NCBI GenBank assembly: GCA_000831005.1
Contig: CP007152.1
Location: forward strand, 2,852,001-2,916,000
Direction of reading: 5' to 3'
Source of the DNA: Marinobacter salarius
GTDB lineage: Bacteria; Pseudomonadota; Gammaproteobacteria; Pseudomonadales; Oleiphilaceae
Length of the DNA stretch: 64,000 bases
The notes beneath the pieces are model-generated. The model saw only the letters and a program-made list of their open reading frames with translations. It searched no databases and was not told the DNA's origin. Both the position numbers and the translations under genes were made by a program. How positions within the stretch are numbered: position 1 is the stretch's first letter; each line of letters begins with the position of its first letter. Of the stretch, positions 1-8,179 are shown piece by piece.

Positions 1-1250
1 CGTGTCGATCAGGTCCGGTAAAACGTGTTGCTCGACGGTTTGACCATAGTGGGTTACATCACGGCCAGGCCCGTACAGGTTGCGCTTGCGCACATCCAGC
101 GGTCCATGCCGAGATGGCGGGCGATATCGTCCATTGCCCGCTCAATGATCATCATGCCCTGGGGGCCACCGAAGCCTCGGAAGGCGGTATTGGACACCGT
201 ATGGGTTTTGCAGCGGTGGCCAACAACACGCGCCTGCCCCAGGCTATAGGCGTTGTCGGAATGAAACATGGCGCGGTCGACGATGGCATCGGACAGGTCC
301 GGCGAAAAGCCACAGCGTCCGGCCACCATGATGTCGGCCCCCCGCAGTACACCCTCGTTGTCGAAGCCAATGTCATATGTGTTGAAAAAGTCGTGTCGCT
401 TGCCCGTTTGTACCATGTCGTCGTAGCGCGCCATCCGGTATTTAACAGGCCGCCCGGTGCGTCGGGCAAGCAGGGCCGAGATGCAGGCCAGCGGTGCAGC
501 CTGGGTTTCCTTGCCGCCGAAGCCGCCACCCATGCGCCTTACTTCCACCTGGACTTCATGAATGGGGAGGTCAAGGACTTCGGCCACCAGCTTTTGCACC
601 TCGGAGGGGTGCTGGCTGGAGGTATGAACAAACACGCCCGCGTCTTCGGTAGGCTCTACCAGGCACGCTTGTCCTTCCAGGTAGAAATGCTCCTGTCCGC
701 CAACGTGCATCTGGGCCTGTAGGCGATTTGGCGCTTCGGCAAGCGCTTTATCCGGGTCGCCCCTCAGCTGGGTATGGCTGGGGCGCACAAACAACTGCTG
801 ATCAAGCGCGGCCTCCGCGGTCAACGCGGCAGGAAGGGGCTCGTAGCTGACTTTCGCAAGTCGGGCCGCCTGGCGGGCCGCGCGATGACTCGTTGCCGCA
901 ACGGCAAACAGCGGCTGGCCCACATGTTCGACCACATCTCCGGCCAGAACCGGATCGCCGGGAAAGACCGGCCCGATGTCGGTATGGCCGGGCACGTCCT
1001 CGACGGTCATGACCGAAACCACGCCGGGGTAGGCCCAAACCTCGCTGAGATCCATGGCGGTGATACGGGCGTGGGCGTGCGTACTCTGGCCGACGGCCGC
1101 GTGCAGGAGTTCTGCGGGCTCGGGGAGGTCGTCTATATAGCGGGCCTGTCCACGAACGTGCTTCCAGGCACTGTCATGAAATGCCTGGGTGCCTGTCAGC
1201 CCTTTCGCCGTTGTGGTGGGCCGCGGAATATTGGGAGGTAGTTTACGCAT
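1..1250 (-). CDS. xdhB: Xanthine dehydrogenase molybdopterin-binding subunit (partial, one frame break)
   Basis: Large molybdenum subunit that oxidises hypoxanthine and xanthine to urate with XdhA. Only the N-terminal half (about 415 of the usual ~780 residues) is inside the window; the gene runs off the left edge. Family motifs seen are GGGFGGKE (residues 241-248) and RGFGGPQG (358-365), which line the Mo-pterin pocket. Near position 101 the frame breaks: the reading changes after IARHLG, and adding one G to the GG at 101-102 restores DPLDVRKRNLYGPG, the family sequence, to the window edge. The start ATG at 1250 overlaps the end of xdhA by 8 bases, so the two are translationally coupled. xdhC would be expected further left. 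Confidence 0.93.
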
Positions 1251-2802
1251 AGTCAGTCACCATGAGGGGCTGGTTTGTTGTTGTGGTGTCTTGAGTGCTC
1301 TCCAAAAACGCGCGGCGCAGCAGGTTGCCGGCTACTTGCAGGCGGTAGGCTGCGGACCCCCGCACGTCTGTCATGGGTTCAAATTCGAGTTCCAGTGCGG
1401 CAATGGCGGCCGCAACCGTGTCTGCATTCCAGGGCTGGCCTCGAAGCGCCGCTTCAGCACCACTGGCCCGCTTTGGCGTTGCCGCCATCCCGCCAAAGGC
1501 CAGTCGGCAGTCCTTGATTGTTTCGCCGTCGCGCTTGAGCCAAAAGGCACCCAGCACTGCGGAAATGTCGTCATCAATGCGCTTGGAGACTTTGTAGATG
1601 AACAGCTTTTCGTCAGGTGCCGGGTTGGGGATCCAGGTGCCCCTAATGAATTCGTGAGGCTGGAGGTCGGTCTGCTTGTAGCCGTGGAAGAAGTCCTCAA
1701 GGCGCAGGCGCCGGGTACCATCAACGCTGTCCAGGTCGAGCTCTGCGCCCAGTGCAATCAGCGCGGGCGGCATGTCACCGATTGGCGAAGCGTTCCCGAT
1801 ATTGCCCCCAACAGTCCCGCGGTTGCGGATCTGGCGTGAACCCAGGCGCTCCAGCATCGGCCCGAAGTGCGGCCAACGCTCCTCGAGCTTATGGAACATG
1901 GCGCGGTAGGTCACCCCGGCTCCGAGATAGATCCCGTCTTCGTCCTCTTGGATCTCCTGCAACTCCTTGATGCCACTCAGACCGATCAGGTGATCAAGGT
2001 CTTTGAGCTGTTGGGTGATTTCAAGGGACAGGTCGGTGCCGCCGGCAATCAACCGTGCCTTGGGAAACCGACGGCGCAGCCCACGAAGCGCGTCCAGAGT
2101 GACTGGAGCATCGTATCGGTAGCCGTGATCGTCGGTGAGTTCGCCTGCCGTATTCTGCACGCTTAACAGGTCGGCGATCATTTCGGGGTCCTGCAGCCAG
2201 GCTATGCCGCTAAGGCCCGGCGCGGGGTTGTTCGGAGCCGCGCCATCCGGGCCGCTGAGCGCACTGCTTCGGCTCAGAACGGCGTTACCGGTGCCGGGCT
2301 CCCACGTTTGCACACAAGCCCGACGCCCGGCCTCGATGATTGGCCGGTAACCCGTGCAGCGGCAAAGGTTGCCGGACAGCGCCTCCAATAAGGCGTCGTC
2401 GTCGGGCACGGAACCGTTGGCCGCGCTTTCTGTATGCAGGGCGAACAGCGACATGATGATGCCAGGCGTGCAGAAGCCGCACTGGGCTCCGTGACACTCC
2501 ACCATCTCCTTCTGTACCGGGTGAGCTGGCTCCTGGGTTAGCGCGTCGACGGTCACCAGATGTTTGCCATGCAGGCTTCCGACGAGCGCGATGCAGCTGT
2601 TCACGCTGTCGTAGCGGAGTTGCCCGGACTGCTCAGGGTCGGGCGATCCGATCACCACGGTGCAAGCCCCGCAGTCACCCGATGCGCAGCCTTCCTTGGT
2701 GCCTGTCAGTCGCTTCCTGGTGCGCAGCCAGTCGAGGATGCTGAGATTCGGGTCGACTTGGTTGAGTTTTTGTAGTTGGCCGTTCAAGTAGAATCTGATC
2801 AC
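1243..2802 (-). CDS. xdhA: Xanthine dehydrogenase small subunit (2Fe-2S and FAD domains)
   Basis: Electron-transfer subunit of xanthine dehydrogenase, 519 residues, usual length for the bacterial form. The N-terminal plant-type ferredoxin has Cys39, Cys44, Cys47 and Cys70 for the first [2Fe-2S] cluster. The second cluster domain has CGFC (108-111) and CRC (147-149). The FAD-binding domain follows, with AGGTDLSLE near residue 250 and GTVGGNIGNASP near 330, and then a CO-dehydrogenase flavoprotein C-terminal domain. It is the first gene of the leftward xdhAB operon. The promoter region at 2803-3082 is shared with the divergent TetR gene and holds a RutR-like box, so purine-responsive control is likely. 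Confidence 0.95.
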   Translation of the reverse strand: MIRFYLNGQLQKLNQVDPNLSILDWLRTRKRLTGTKEGCASGDCGACTVVIGSPDPEQSGQLRYDSVNSCIALVGSLHGKHLVTVDALTQEPAHPVQKEMVECHGAQCGFCTPGIIMSLFALHTESAANGSVPDDDALLEALSGNLCRCTGYRPIIEAGRRACVQTWEPGTGNAVLSRSSALSGPDGAAPNNPAPGLSGIAWLQDPEMIADLLSVQNTAGELTDDHGYRYDAPVTLDALRGLRRRFPKARLIAGGTDLSLEITQQLKDLDHLIGLSGIKELQEIQEDEDGIYLGAGVTYRAMFHKLEERWPHFGPMLERLGSRQIRNRGTVGGNIGNASPIGDMPPALIALGAELDLDSVDGTRRLRLEDFFHGYKQTDLQPHEFIRGTWIPNPAPDEKLFIYKVSKRIDDDISAVLGAFWLKRDGETIKDCRLAFGGMAATPKRASGAEAALRGQPWNADTVAAAIAALELEFEPMTDVRGSAAYRLQVAGNLLRRAFLESTQDTTTTNQPLMVTDYA

Positions 2803-2972
2803 AAATTTTCCCGCTCTTCTGCACTTGCGCCTGTCTCTTTCTGCTTTTCTCTTTGTTTAAGACTGAGCATCAGAGTCATTGGCGTAAGCCCTTGATTGAT
2901 TTCAGTAGTTGCACAGGCGATGCCGCATCACGGATGCCAAAAGTCACATGGGCCCGTTATTCTTTTTACAAT

Positions 2973-2992
2973 TTCCTGACCAAATAGTCCAG
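2973..2992. promoter_or_regulatory. RutR-like operator, copy 1 (xdhA/TetR divergent region)
   Basis: TTCCTGAC followed by CAAATA and GTCCAG: an imperfect dyad with the spacing CTGAC-N6-GTC(C)AG. The same element recurs at 3843-3858 and 5425-5446. The TGACCA half-site agrees with the TTGACCANNTGGTCAA consensus known for E. coli RutR, the closest recognised relative of the adjacent TetR protein. Binding by that protein is inferred. Confidence 0.6.
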
Positions 2993-3082
2993 TTTTTTGT
3001 GTAAAGACTATTCCTTTGATTGCCGCACAGAGATCGGCTATCGTCGGAGCCTCGACGTTCCAACCTGAAGCTACTCGACACC

Positions 3083-3772
3083 ATGACCCGTCAAATCGAA
3101 CCAGACTTCCCCGAAACGAAGCGAGCAACGTCATCAGACAGCAAGCGCAAGAAAGTGCGCCCGGGCCGAATTCGTGAGCGCAATCGTGAGCGTATTCTGA
3201 TGGCCGCGGAAAAGGAGTTTTCCCAGAACGGCTTCGGAGCAACCACCGTTCAGAAGATTGCGGACAGGGCGGGGCTGCCGAAATCCAACGTGCTTTACTA
3301 TTTCAGCAATAAAAAGCGCATCTACTACGCGTTGATGGATGACATCATGGGGCGGTGGAACGAGGTGTTTTCGAAGATACAGCCAGAAGATGACCCCGCC
3401 ACGACCCTGGCCAGTTTTATTCACGCCAAGGTAGAGCTATCCAGGACCCACCCCCTGGCATCGCGCCTGTTTGCGCTGGAAATCATTCAGGGGGCGCCGG
3501 TCCTCAAGGAGCATCTGTCCACGACCATGCGGGAGTGGGTGCAGGCGCGAGCGGGTGTGATTCAGCAGTGGATCGACGCGGGGCGAATGGCGCCCGTTGA
3601 TCCGGTGCAACTCATCCTCCTGATCTGGTCATCCACGCAACACTACGCTGACTTCCAGGTCCAGATCCTCGCGATTGAGGACAAGAGCGAATACACCGAA
3701 AGTGACTTTCAGCACGCCGCGGATTTCCTGACGTCTGTCATCCTGCGCGGTTGTGGCCTCGCCGAGCCTTAA
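3083..3772 (+). CDS. TetR-family regulator, RutR-like
   Basis: Repressor of about 229 residues, probably controlling the purine genes on both sides. The N-terminal helix-turn-helix (residues ~35-80) includes the family signature NVLYYFSNKK. The C-terminal half strongly resembles RutR: SRLFALEIIQGAPVL and WSSTQHYADFQVQ correspond to the RutR segments SRLFCMEMLAGAPLL and WASTQHYADF. RutR senses uracil or thymine; the placement between xdhAB and guaD suggests this one senses a purine or a breakdown product (inference). ATG 3083 is preferred over an upstream TTG at 3020 because the latter would sit in the divergent promoter. No strong ribosome-binding site is visible before either. Confidence 0.9.
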   Translation: MTRQIEPDFPETKRATSSDSKRKKVRPGRIRERNRERILMAAEKEFSQNGFGATTVQKIADRAGLPKSNVLYYFSNKKRIYYALMDDIMGRWNEVFSKIQPEDDPATTLASFIHAKVELSRTHPLASRLFALEIIQGAPVLKEHLSTTMREWVQARAGVIQQWIDAGRMAPVDPVQLILLIWSSTQHYADFQVQILAIEDKSEYTESDFQHAADFLTSVILRGCGLAEP

Positions 3773-3842
3773 CGCCTGACTCCGGAATGCCTGGCATACC
3801 GCCCGTCGTATGCCTTCGACGGCGCTCGGTTATGAAAATTTC

Positions 3843-3858
3843 CTGACTTATTGGTCAG
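3843..3858. promoter_or_regulatory. RutR-like operator, copy 2 (upstream of guaD)
   Basis: CTGACTTATTGGTCAG, a near-perfect dyad (CTGAC arms, six-base centre), preceded by TT and CC exactly as in copies 1 and 3. It lies about 105 bases before the guaD start. A second half-site, TTGACC, follows at about 3865. Confidence 0.65.
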
Positions 3859-3962
3859 TTTTTTATTGACCAGGCTACCAATCCTGTTTAAATTTCCCTG
3901 AGACACGCAATCCAATCGTCGCCAACAACACCAATGCGACAACAAGACTGACGAGAGTGACC

Positions 3963-5264
3963 ATGTCCCAGCGCAAAGCCTACCGTGCCTCTGTTTTCCA
4001 CTGCATCGCCGACCCGGGCGTGGTGGGTGCGGAACGTTCCTACGAGTATTTTGAAGATGGCCTGTTAGTGGTCGAGGACGGCACGGTCGTCGAGATAGGC
4101 ACGGCGGAGAGCCTGTTGCCATCACTGTCTCCTGAAGTCGAGGTCGTTCACTACGAGGATGCCCTGATAACCCCCGGCTTCGTCGATACCCATATCCATT
4201 ATCCGCAGGTGGGAATCATCGGCTCCTATGGCGCCCAGTTGCTGGACTGGCTGGAAACCTACACCTTTCCCTGCGAGGGACAGTTTGATGATTCACGGCA
4301 CGCTCATGCTCAGGCTGAGATCTTCCTCCGTGAACTGTTGAGAAACGGGACAACGACGGCCCTGGTCTTCGGAACCGTCCATAAGCAGTCGGTGGATGCC
4401 TTTTTCGAACATGCCTCCAGGCTGAACCTGCGGATGATTGCGGGCAAGGTGTTGATGGACCGTTGCGCGCCTGACTATTTGGTGGATACAGCGGAATCCG
4501 GTTATGCGGACAGCAAGGAGCTTATTGAGCGTTGGCATGGAAAGGGCCGTTTGTCCTATGCAGTGACGCCCCGATTTGCGCCGACGAGCTCCGATGAGCA
4601 ACTTGAGCTGGCGGGTAAGCTCTTCAAGGAATTCCCGGGCTTGTACATGCACACCCACATTTCCGAGAACCGACAGGAGATTGAGTGGGTAAAAGAGCTG
4701 TTTCCTGAGCGGGATGGTTACCTTGATGTATACGACCACCATGGCCTGATTGGTGAACGGTCAGTGTTTGCACACGGTGTTCACCTGCATGACGACGAGT
4801 GCAGGCGGCTGGGCGACACTGGCTCTGCGGTAGCCTTTTGCCCGACGTCGAACCTCTTCCTTGGCAGTGGTTTGCTTGACCTGGCGCACCTGGAGTCGCA
4901 TGGGGTTCGCGTTGGCCTGGGCACGGATGTAGGGGCGGGTACCAGTTTTTCCCAGCTTCAAAGCCTTAACGAGGCGTACAAGGTGTTGCAGCTGCAGGGG
5001 CAGAAACTGGATCCTTTTAAAGCCTTTTACCTTGCAACACTGGGCGGAGCCCGGTCCCTCTACCTGGATGACAGGATTGGCAGCCTGCAGGCCGGGAAAG
5101 AGGCGGACTTTGTTGTACTGGATTACGAAGCCACGCCGCTGATCAGTTACCGCCTGAAGCAATCCAAAAGCCTGGAGGAAACACTGTTTGCCCTCATGAT
5201 TCTTGGCGATGACCGCGTGGTGAAGGAAACCTTCAGCGCGGGCATGTCCGTTCACCGCCGATAG
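3963..5264 (+). CDS. guaD: Guanine deaminase
   Basis: Amidohydrolase converting guanine to xanthine, feeding xanthine dehydrogenase. It has 433 residues, normal for GuaD. Metal-ligand motif DTHIH at residues 75-79; PRFAPTSSDEQL in the middle; MHTHISE near 225; FAHGVHL near 266; the final metal Asp in GLGTDVGAG near 318. An in-frame GTG at 3957 is also possible, but ATG 3963 is the better start. It is preceded by a RutR-like box and followed by a hairpin (5274-5310), so it may be a single-gene unit within the locus. Confidence 0.95.
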   Translation: MSQRKAYRASVFHCIADPGVVGAERSYEYFEDGLLVVEDGTVVEIGTAESLLPSLSPEVEVVHYEDALITPGFVDTHIHYPQVGIIGSYGAQLLDWLETYTFPCEGQFDDSRHAHAQAEIFLRELLRNGTTTALVFGTVHKQSVDAFFEHASRLNLRMIAGKVLMDRCAPDYLVDTAESGYADSKELIERWHGKGRLSYAVTPRFAPTSSDEQLELAGKLFKEFPGLYMHTHISENRQEIEWVKELFPERDGYLDVYDHHGLIGERSVFAHGVHLHDDECRRLGDTGSAVAFCPTSNLFLGSGLLDLAHLESHGVRVGLGTDVGAGTSFSQLQSLNEAYKVLQLQGQKLDPFKAFYLATLGGARSLYLDDRIGSLQAGKEADFVVLDYEATPLISYRLKQSKSLEETLFALMILGDDRVVKETFSAGMSVHRR

Positions 5265-5273
5265 CGTGCCACT

Positions 5274-5310
5274 GGTGGGCTGCCCGTTGCCGCTGATGGG
5301 CACGCCCACC
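5274..5310 (+). terminator. Hairpin after guaD, possible terminator
   Basis: Inverted repeat GGTGGGC...GCCCACC with an inner GCCC...GGGC pair, starting 9 bases after the guaD stop. No strong T-run follows, so it may be a weak terminator or an RNA-stability element. Confidence 0.4.
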
Positions 5311-5385
5311 CTCGGTCCAGAACCTTTCTGCCACACCTCTTCGGGTCCTTCTTTTTTCTTGTGCACAATCGTTATAAGAATTTTG

Positions 5386-5413
5386 TTGCAATTGTTGTAT
5401 ACAAAAGCATAAT
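5386..5413 (+). promoter_or_regulatory. Promoter of the purine permease with embedded GTATAC operator
   Basis: TTGCAA (5386-5391) and CATAAT (5408-5413) are separated by 16 bases and make a plausible -35/-10 pair. The perfect palindrome TTGTATACAA (5395-5404) fills the spacer. The same element occurs near puuE, the GntR gene and uraD, so it is the likely GntR box. Promoter activity is inferred from sequence. Confidence 0.5.
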
Positions 5414-5424
5414 CGGAGTTGTGG

Positions 5425-5446
5425 TTCCTGACCGATAAGTCAGGAA
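5425..5446. promoter_or_regulatory. RutR-like operator, copy 3 (upstream of permease)
   Basis: The most symmetrical copy: CTGACCGATAAGTCAG flanked by TTC and GAA, giving 8-base perfect arms around CGATAA. It lies just downstream of the predicted -10 and directly before ATG 5455, a position suited to repression. Its right arm also supplies the AGGA that could serve as the ribosome-binding site. Confidence 0.65.
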
Positions 5447-5454
5447 ATGCCGAT

Positions 5455-6873
5455 ATGGCAAACCAGCCATCACCTGCCTCAAGGGCTCTGCTCTGGGTGA
5501 TAGAAAACAACAATGATGAGGAATACCTTGTGGAAAACATCGATCAGCAGAAGCGCTCGCTCGGAGCGTTAGCGAGAACGGACTGGCTCGAGCGCATATT
5601 CAAGCTCCGTCAGCATGGAAGCTCAGTCAAAGTTGAGCTGATAGCGGGCCTGACCACCTTCGTAACCATGGCCTACATTATCTTCGTTAATCCCAATGTT
5701 ATGGCTGCGGCCGGCCTTGATCATGGTGCTGCGTTCGTCGCCACCTGTCTGGGGGCGGCACTTGGCTGCCTGCTCATGGGGTTCTACGCCAACTGGCCGG
5801 TGGGACTGGCGCCGGGCATGGGGCTCAACGCGTTTTTTACCTACACCGTTGTTGGCGAAATGGGCTATACCTGGCAGGTCGCCCTCGGTGCGGTCTTTCT
5901 CTCCGGCATCCTGTTTATGATTATGAGCCTCTCGCGAATCCGCGAATGGCTGCTTAACAGCATTCCGATGAGCCTGCGTTTTGCCATGGGGGCAGGGGTT
6001 GGTCTGTTTCTCGGTCTCATTGGCCTGAAGACGGCGGGCATTGTCGTCGACAGCCCCGCGACTCTGGTGACGATGGGGTCTTTTGGTGAACCTTCGGCAC
6101 TGCTGGCCGCCATCTGCTTTTTGCTGATCGCGGTGCTTAGCCACCGCAACGTGTTTGGCGCCATCCTGCTGAGCATGCTCGTTGTAACGGGGATCGGCTG
6201 GAGTATGGGGCTTGTGGAGTATAGTGGGGTTGTGTCGCTCCCTCCCAGCCTGGCGCCAACCTGGCTGGCGATGGATATTGCGGGCGCGTTGAACGTGGGA
6301 ATGATCAGCGTTGTGCTCGCGTTTCTCTTCGTGAACATGTTCGACACTGCTGGAACACTGATGGGGGTGGCTCATCGTGCAAACCTGGTTGACGAGAACG
6401 GCAAGATAGAAAACCTTTCCAAATCCCTTAAAGCGGACAGTACATCCAGTGTCCTGGGCTCGTTTGTGGGTTGCCCGCCGGTAACCAGCTATGTTGAAAG
6501 CGCTTCAGGCGTGGCCGCGGGTGGTCGCACTGGTCTGACGGCCGTCACTGTCGGCGTGCTATTCCTGCTGGCAACCTTCTTTGCACCTCTTGCGGGAATG
6601 ATCCCGGCCTATGCGACCTCAGGCGCGCTGATATACGTCGCTATGCTGATGATGAGTGGAATGGCTCACATCGACTGGAAGGACATCACCGACACCATCC
6701 CGGCCATCATTACTGTGGTGATGATGCCGCTGACCTTCTCCATCGCCAATGGCATTGCGCTGGGCTTCGTCACCTATGCCACGTTGAAGCTGCTTACCGG
6801 GCAGAGGAAGAAAGTATCCGTCAGCCTGTATGTTCTCTGTGTCATCTTCATCGCCAAGTTCGCCTTCCTGTGA
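5455..6873 (+). CDS. Purine (adenine/guanine/hypoxanthine) permease, AzgA-type NCS2
   Basis: Inner-membrane proton symporter for purine bases with about 12-14 hydrophobic segments. Family signatures: VELIAGLTTFVTMAYIIFVN at the first membrane segment, PGMGLNAFF, ADSTSSVLGSFVGCPPVTSY and ESASGVAAGGRTGLTAV, all typical of the COG2252 branch rather than UraA/XanQ. Start ATG 5455 (472 residues) has AGGA nine bases upstream; a GTG at 5530 would also keep all family-conserved sequence. It sits in a cluster of guanine and xanthine catabolic genes and behind two operator types, so import of guanine or hypoxanthine is the likely job. Confidence 0.88.
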   Translation: MANQPSPASRALLWVIENNNDEEYLVENIDQQKRSLGALARTDWLERIFKLRQHGSSVKVELIAGLTTFVTMAYIIFVNPNVMAAAGLDHGAAFVATCLGAALGCLLMGFYANWPVGLAPGMGLNAFFTYTVVGEMGYTWQVALGAVFLSGILFMIMSLSRIREWLLNSIPMSLRFAMGAGVGLFLGLIGLKTAGIVVDSPATLVTMGSFGEPSALLAAICFLLIAVLSHRNVFGAILLSMLVVTGIGWSMGLVEYSGVVSLPPSLAPTWLAMDIAGALNVGMISVVLAFLFVNMFDTAGTLMGVAHRANLVDENGKIENLSKSLKADSTSSVLGSFVGCPPVTSYVESASGVAAGGRTGLTAVTVGVLFLLATFFAPLAGMIPAYATSGALIYVAMLMMSGMAHIDWKDITDTIPAIITVVMMPLTFSIANGIALGFVTYATLKLLTGQRKKVSVSLYVLCVIFIAKFAFL

Positions 6874-6940
6874 TCGAAGGCACACGGTTGACCCGAACCC
6901 GAGGTTTTACCCCAAAACAACAAAACGAGAGGTAGTAAAA

Positions 6941-7699
6941 ATGAAACTGTTGCAAAAAATCCTGCTGGCGGCGTGCGTTTTCACCGCGTTTGCTCCGGTT
7001 GTTCACGCTGAAAAGTTCTTCGGCAGTTCCAGTGTGTCGCTGCTTTATAGCGATGACTATGAAATCTTTGGCTCTCAGAAAGAGTCCGCGACCGTGTTTA
7101 CCTTTGAAAACGTGACCGCCCACAACTGGGGGGATACGTTCTTCTTCATTGACCGCTATCAGGTCCAGGGGAATTCCGGTAACGCTGACTCCACCTATGG
7201 GGAGTTCGCGCCCCGGCTGAGCCTGAGTTGGCTAAGCGGCCAGGATCTGGGCTTCGGGCCGGTTAATGACGTCTACCTGGCAACCCAGTATGAGTTCGAT
7301 GGTGGGGTAGAGGCGAACAACTACATGTACGGTCTTGGATTGGGCTGGGACATCCCTGGATTCCAGTACTTCAACACCAATGCCTACTATGTTGAAAACA
7401 ATACCGCGTTCGACACGCCGGACGACTGGCAGTTGACGGTAACATGGGGTGTGCCGTTCGAGCTGGGCAGCGCGGCGTTTCTCTTTGACGGTTTTATCGA
7501 CTATTCATCGGGCGTAAGCGGTGCTCAGAGTGCGGAATTGTACATCAACCCGCAGTTCAAACTCGACCTTGGTCATTTCACGGGAGAGGCTGGCGTGTTG
7601 TATGCCGGTATAGAGTACTCGTACTGGCGTAATAAATTCGGTAGCCCAAACATAGATACGGAGAACGCTGTTAGCGCACTGGTCAAGTTCCACTTCTGA
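6941..7699 (+). CDS. Tsx-like outer-membrane nucleoside channel
   Basis: Outer-membrane beta-barrel protein of 252 residues. A signal peptide ends near residue 23 (VVHA/EKF). The mature part has alternating aromatic strands such as GDTFFFIDRY and ends in a C-terminal Phe (LVKFHF), the usual signal for outer-membrane insertion. The FFFIDRY and YGLGLGWD stretches fit the nucleoside-specific channel-forming Tsx family. ATG 6941 follows a GAGAGG ribosome-binding site. Directly behind the permease, it probably lets nucleosides or bases cross the outer membrane (inference from family and context). Confidence 0.8.
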   Translation: MKLLQKILLAACVFTAFAPVVHAEKFFGSSSVSLLYSDDYEIFGSQKESATVFTFENVTAHNWGDTFFFIDRYQVQGNSGNADSTYGEFAPRLSLSWLSGQDLGFGPVNDVYLATQYEFDGGVEANNYMYGLGLGWDIPGFQYFNTNAYYVENNTAFDTPDDWQLTVTWGVPFELGSAAFLFDGFIDYSSGVSGAQSAELYINPQFKLDLGHFTGEAGVLYAGIEYSYWRNKFGSPNIDTENAVSALVKFHF

Positions 7700-7725
7700 C
7701 CCGCGCTATCATCATCGGATCCATT

Positions 7726-7746
7726 GGGCCGCTGGTTTCAGCGGTC
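7726..7746. repeat. Intergenic hairpin between tsx-like gene and uraH
   Basis: CCGCTG-GTTT-CAGCGG is a perfect 6-base-pair stem with a 4-base loop, extended by GG/TCC pairs. There is no T-run, so it is more likely a processing or stability hairpin than a terminator. Confidence 0.45.
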
Positions 7747-7775
7747 CAGCTGCCATCACATGACAGGAGAACTTT

Positions 7776-8129
7776 ATGGGACGCCTTACCACACACGTAC
7801 TGGATACTTCGCTGGGACGCCCCGGACAGGGTATTCGTATCGAGGTTTACCGACTGGAGGGTGAATCGCGCACCTTGCTGAAAGAAGTCACCACTAATGA
7901 TGATGGCCGTTGCGATGCCCCGATACTTGAAGGTGAGGCCTTTACCGAGGGCCAGTTCGAGCTGGTCTTTCACGCTGGAGACTACCTCCGGCGCCAGGGC
8001 GTAGAGGCTGACGAACCGCGCTTTCTCGATGTTATCCCATTGCGTTTCGGCGTGGCTGACGCCTCCCAGCACTTTCATGTGCCCCTCCTGCTTTCTCCCT
8101 ACAGCTACTCCACCTACCGCGGTAGCTGA
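7776..8129 (+). CDS. uraH: 5-hydroxyisourate hydrolase (transthyretin-like)
   Basis: Hydrolyses 5-hydroxyisourate, the product of urate oxidation, to OHCU. It has 117 residues, standard for the family. The diagnostic C-terminal tetrapeptide YRGS is present, as are the catalytic His in LTTHVLDT (residue 6) and the [19 protein letters not shown] end. It works between PuuD and UraD. ATG 7776 follows an AGGAGAA ribosome-binding site. Confidence 0.95.
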   Translation: MGRLTTHVLDTSLGRPGQGIRIEVYRLEGESRTLLKEVTTNDDGRCDAPILEGEAFTEGQFELVFHAGDYLRRQGVEADEPRFLDVIPLRFGVADASQHFHVPLLLSPYSYSTYRGS

Positions 8130-8179
8130 GTCGAGATGGTCAGTCATCAATACAACAGTGCGAACAAGAGAACAGGTTA

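Noticed and set aside
4761..5540. Leftward ORF of 259 codons antisense to guaD and the permease start
   Set aside because: Shadow of guaD: it crosses two genes and the operator region and shows no domain.
5623..6375. Leftward ORF of 250 codons inside the permease gene
   Set aside because: Antisense shadow of a membrane protein, rich in His/Gln/Arg as expected from reversed hydrophobic codons; no start signals.
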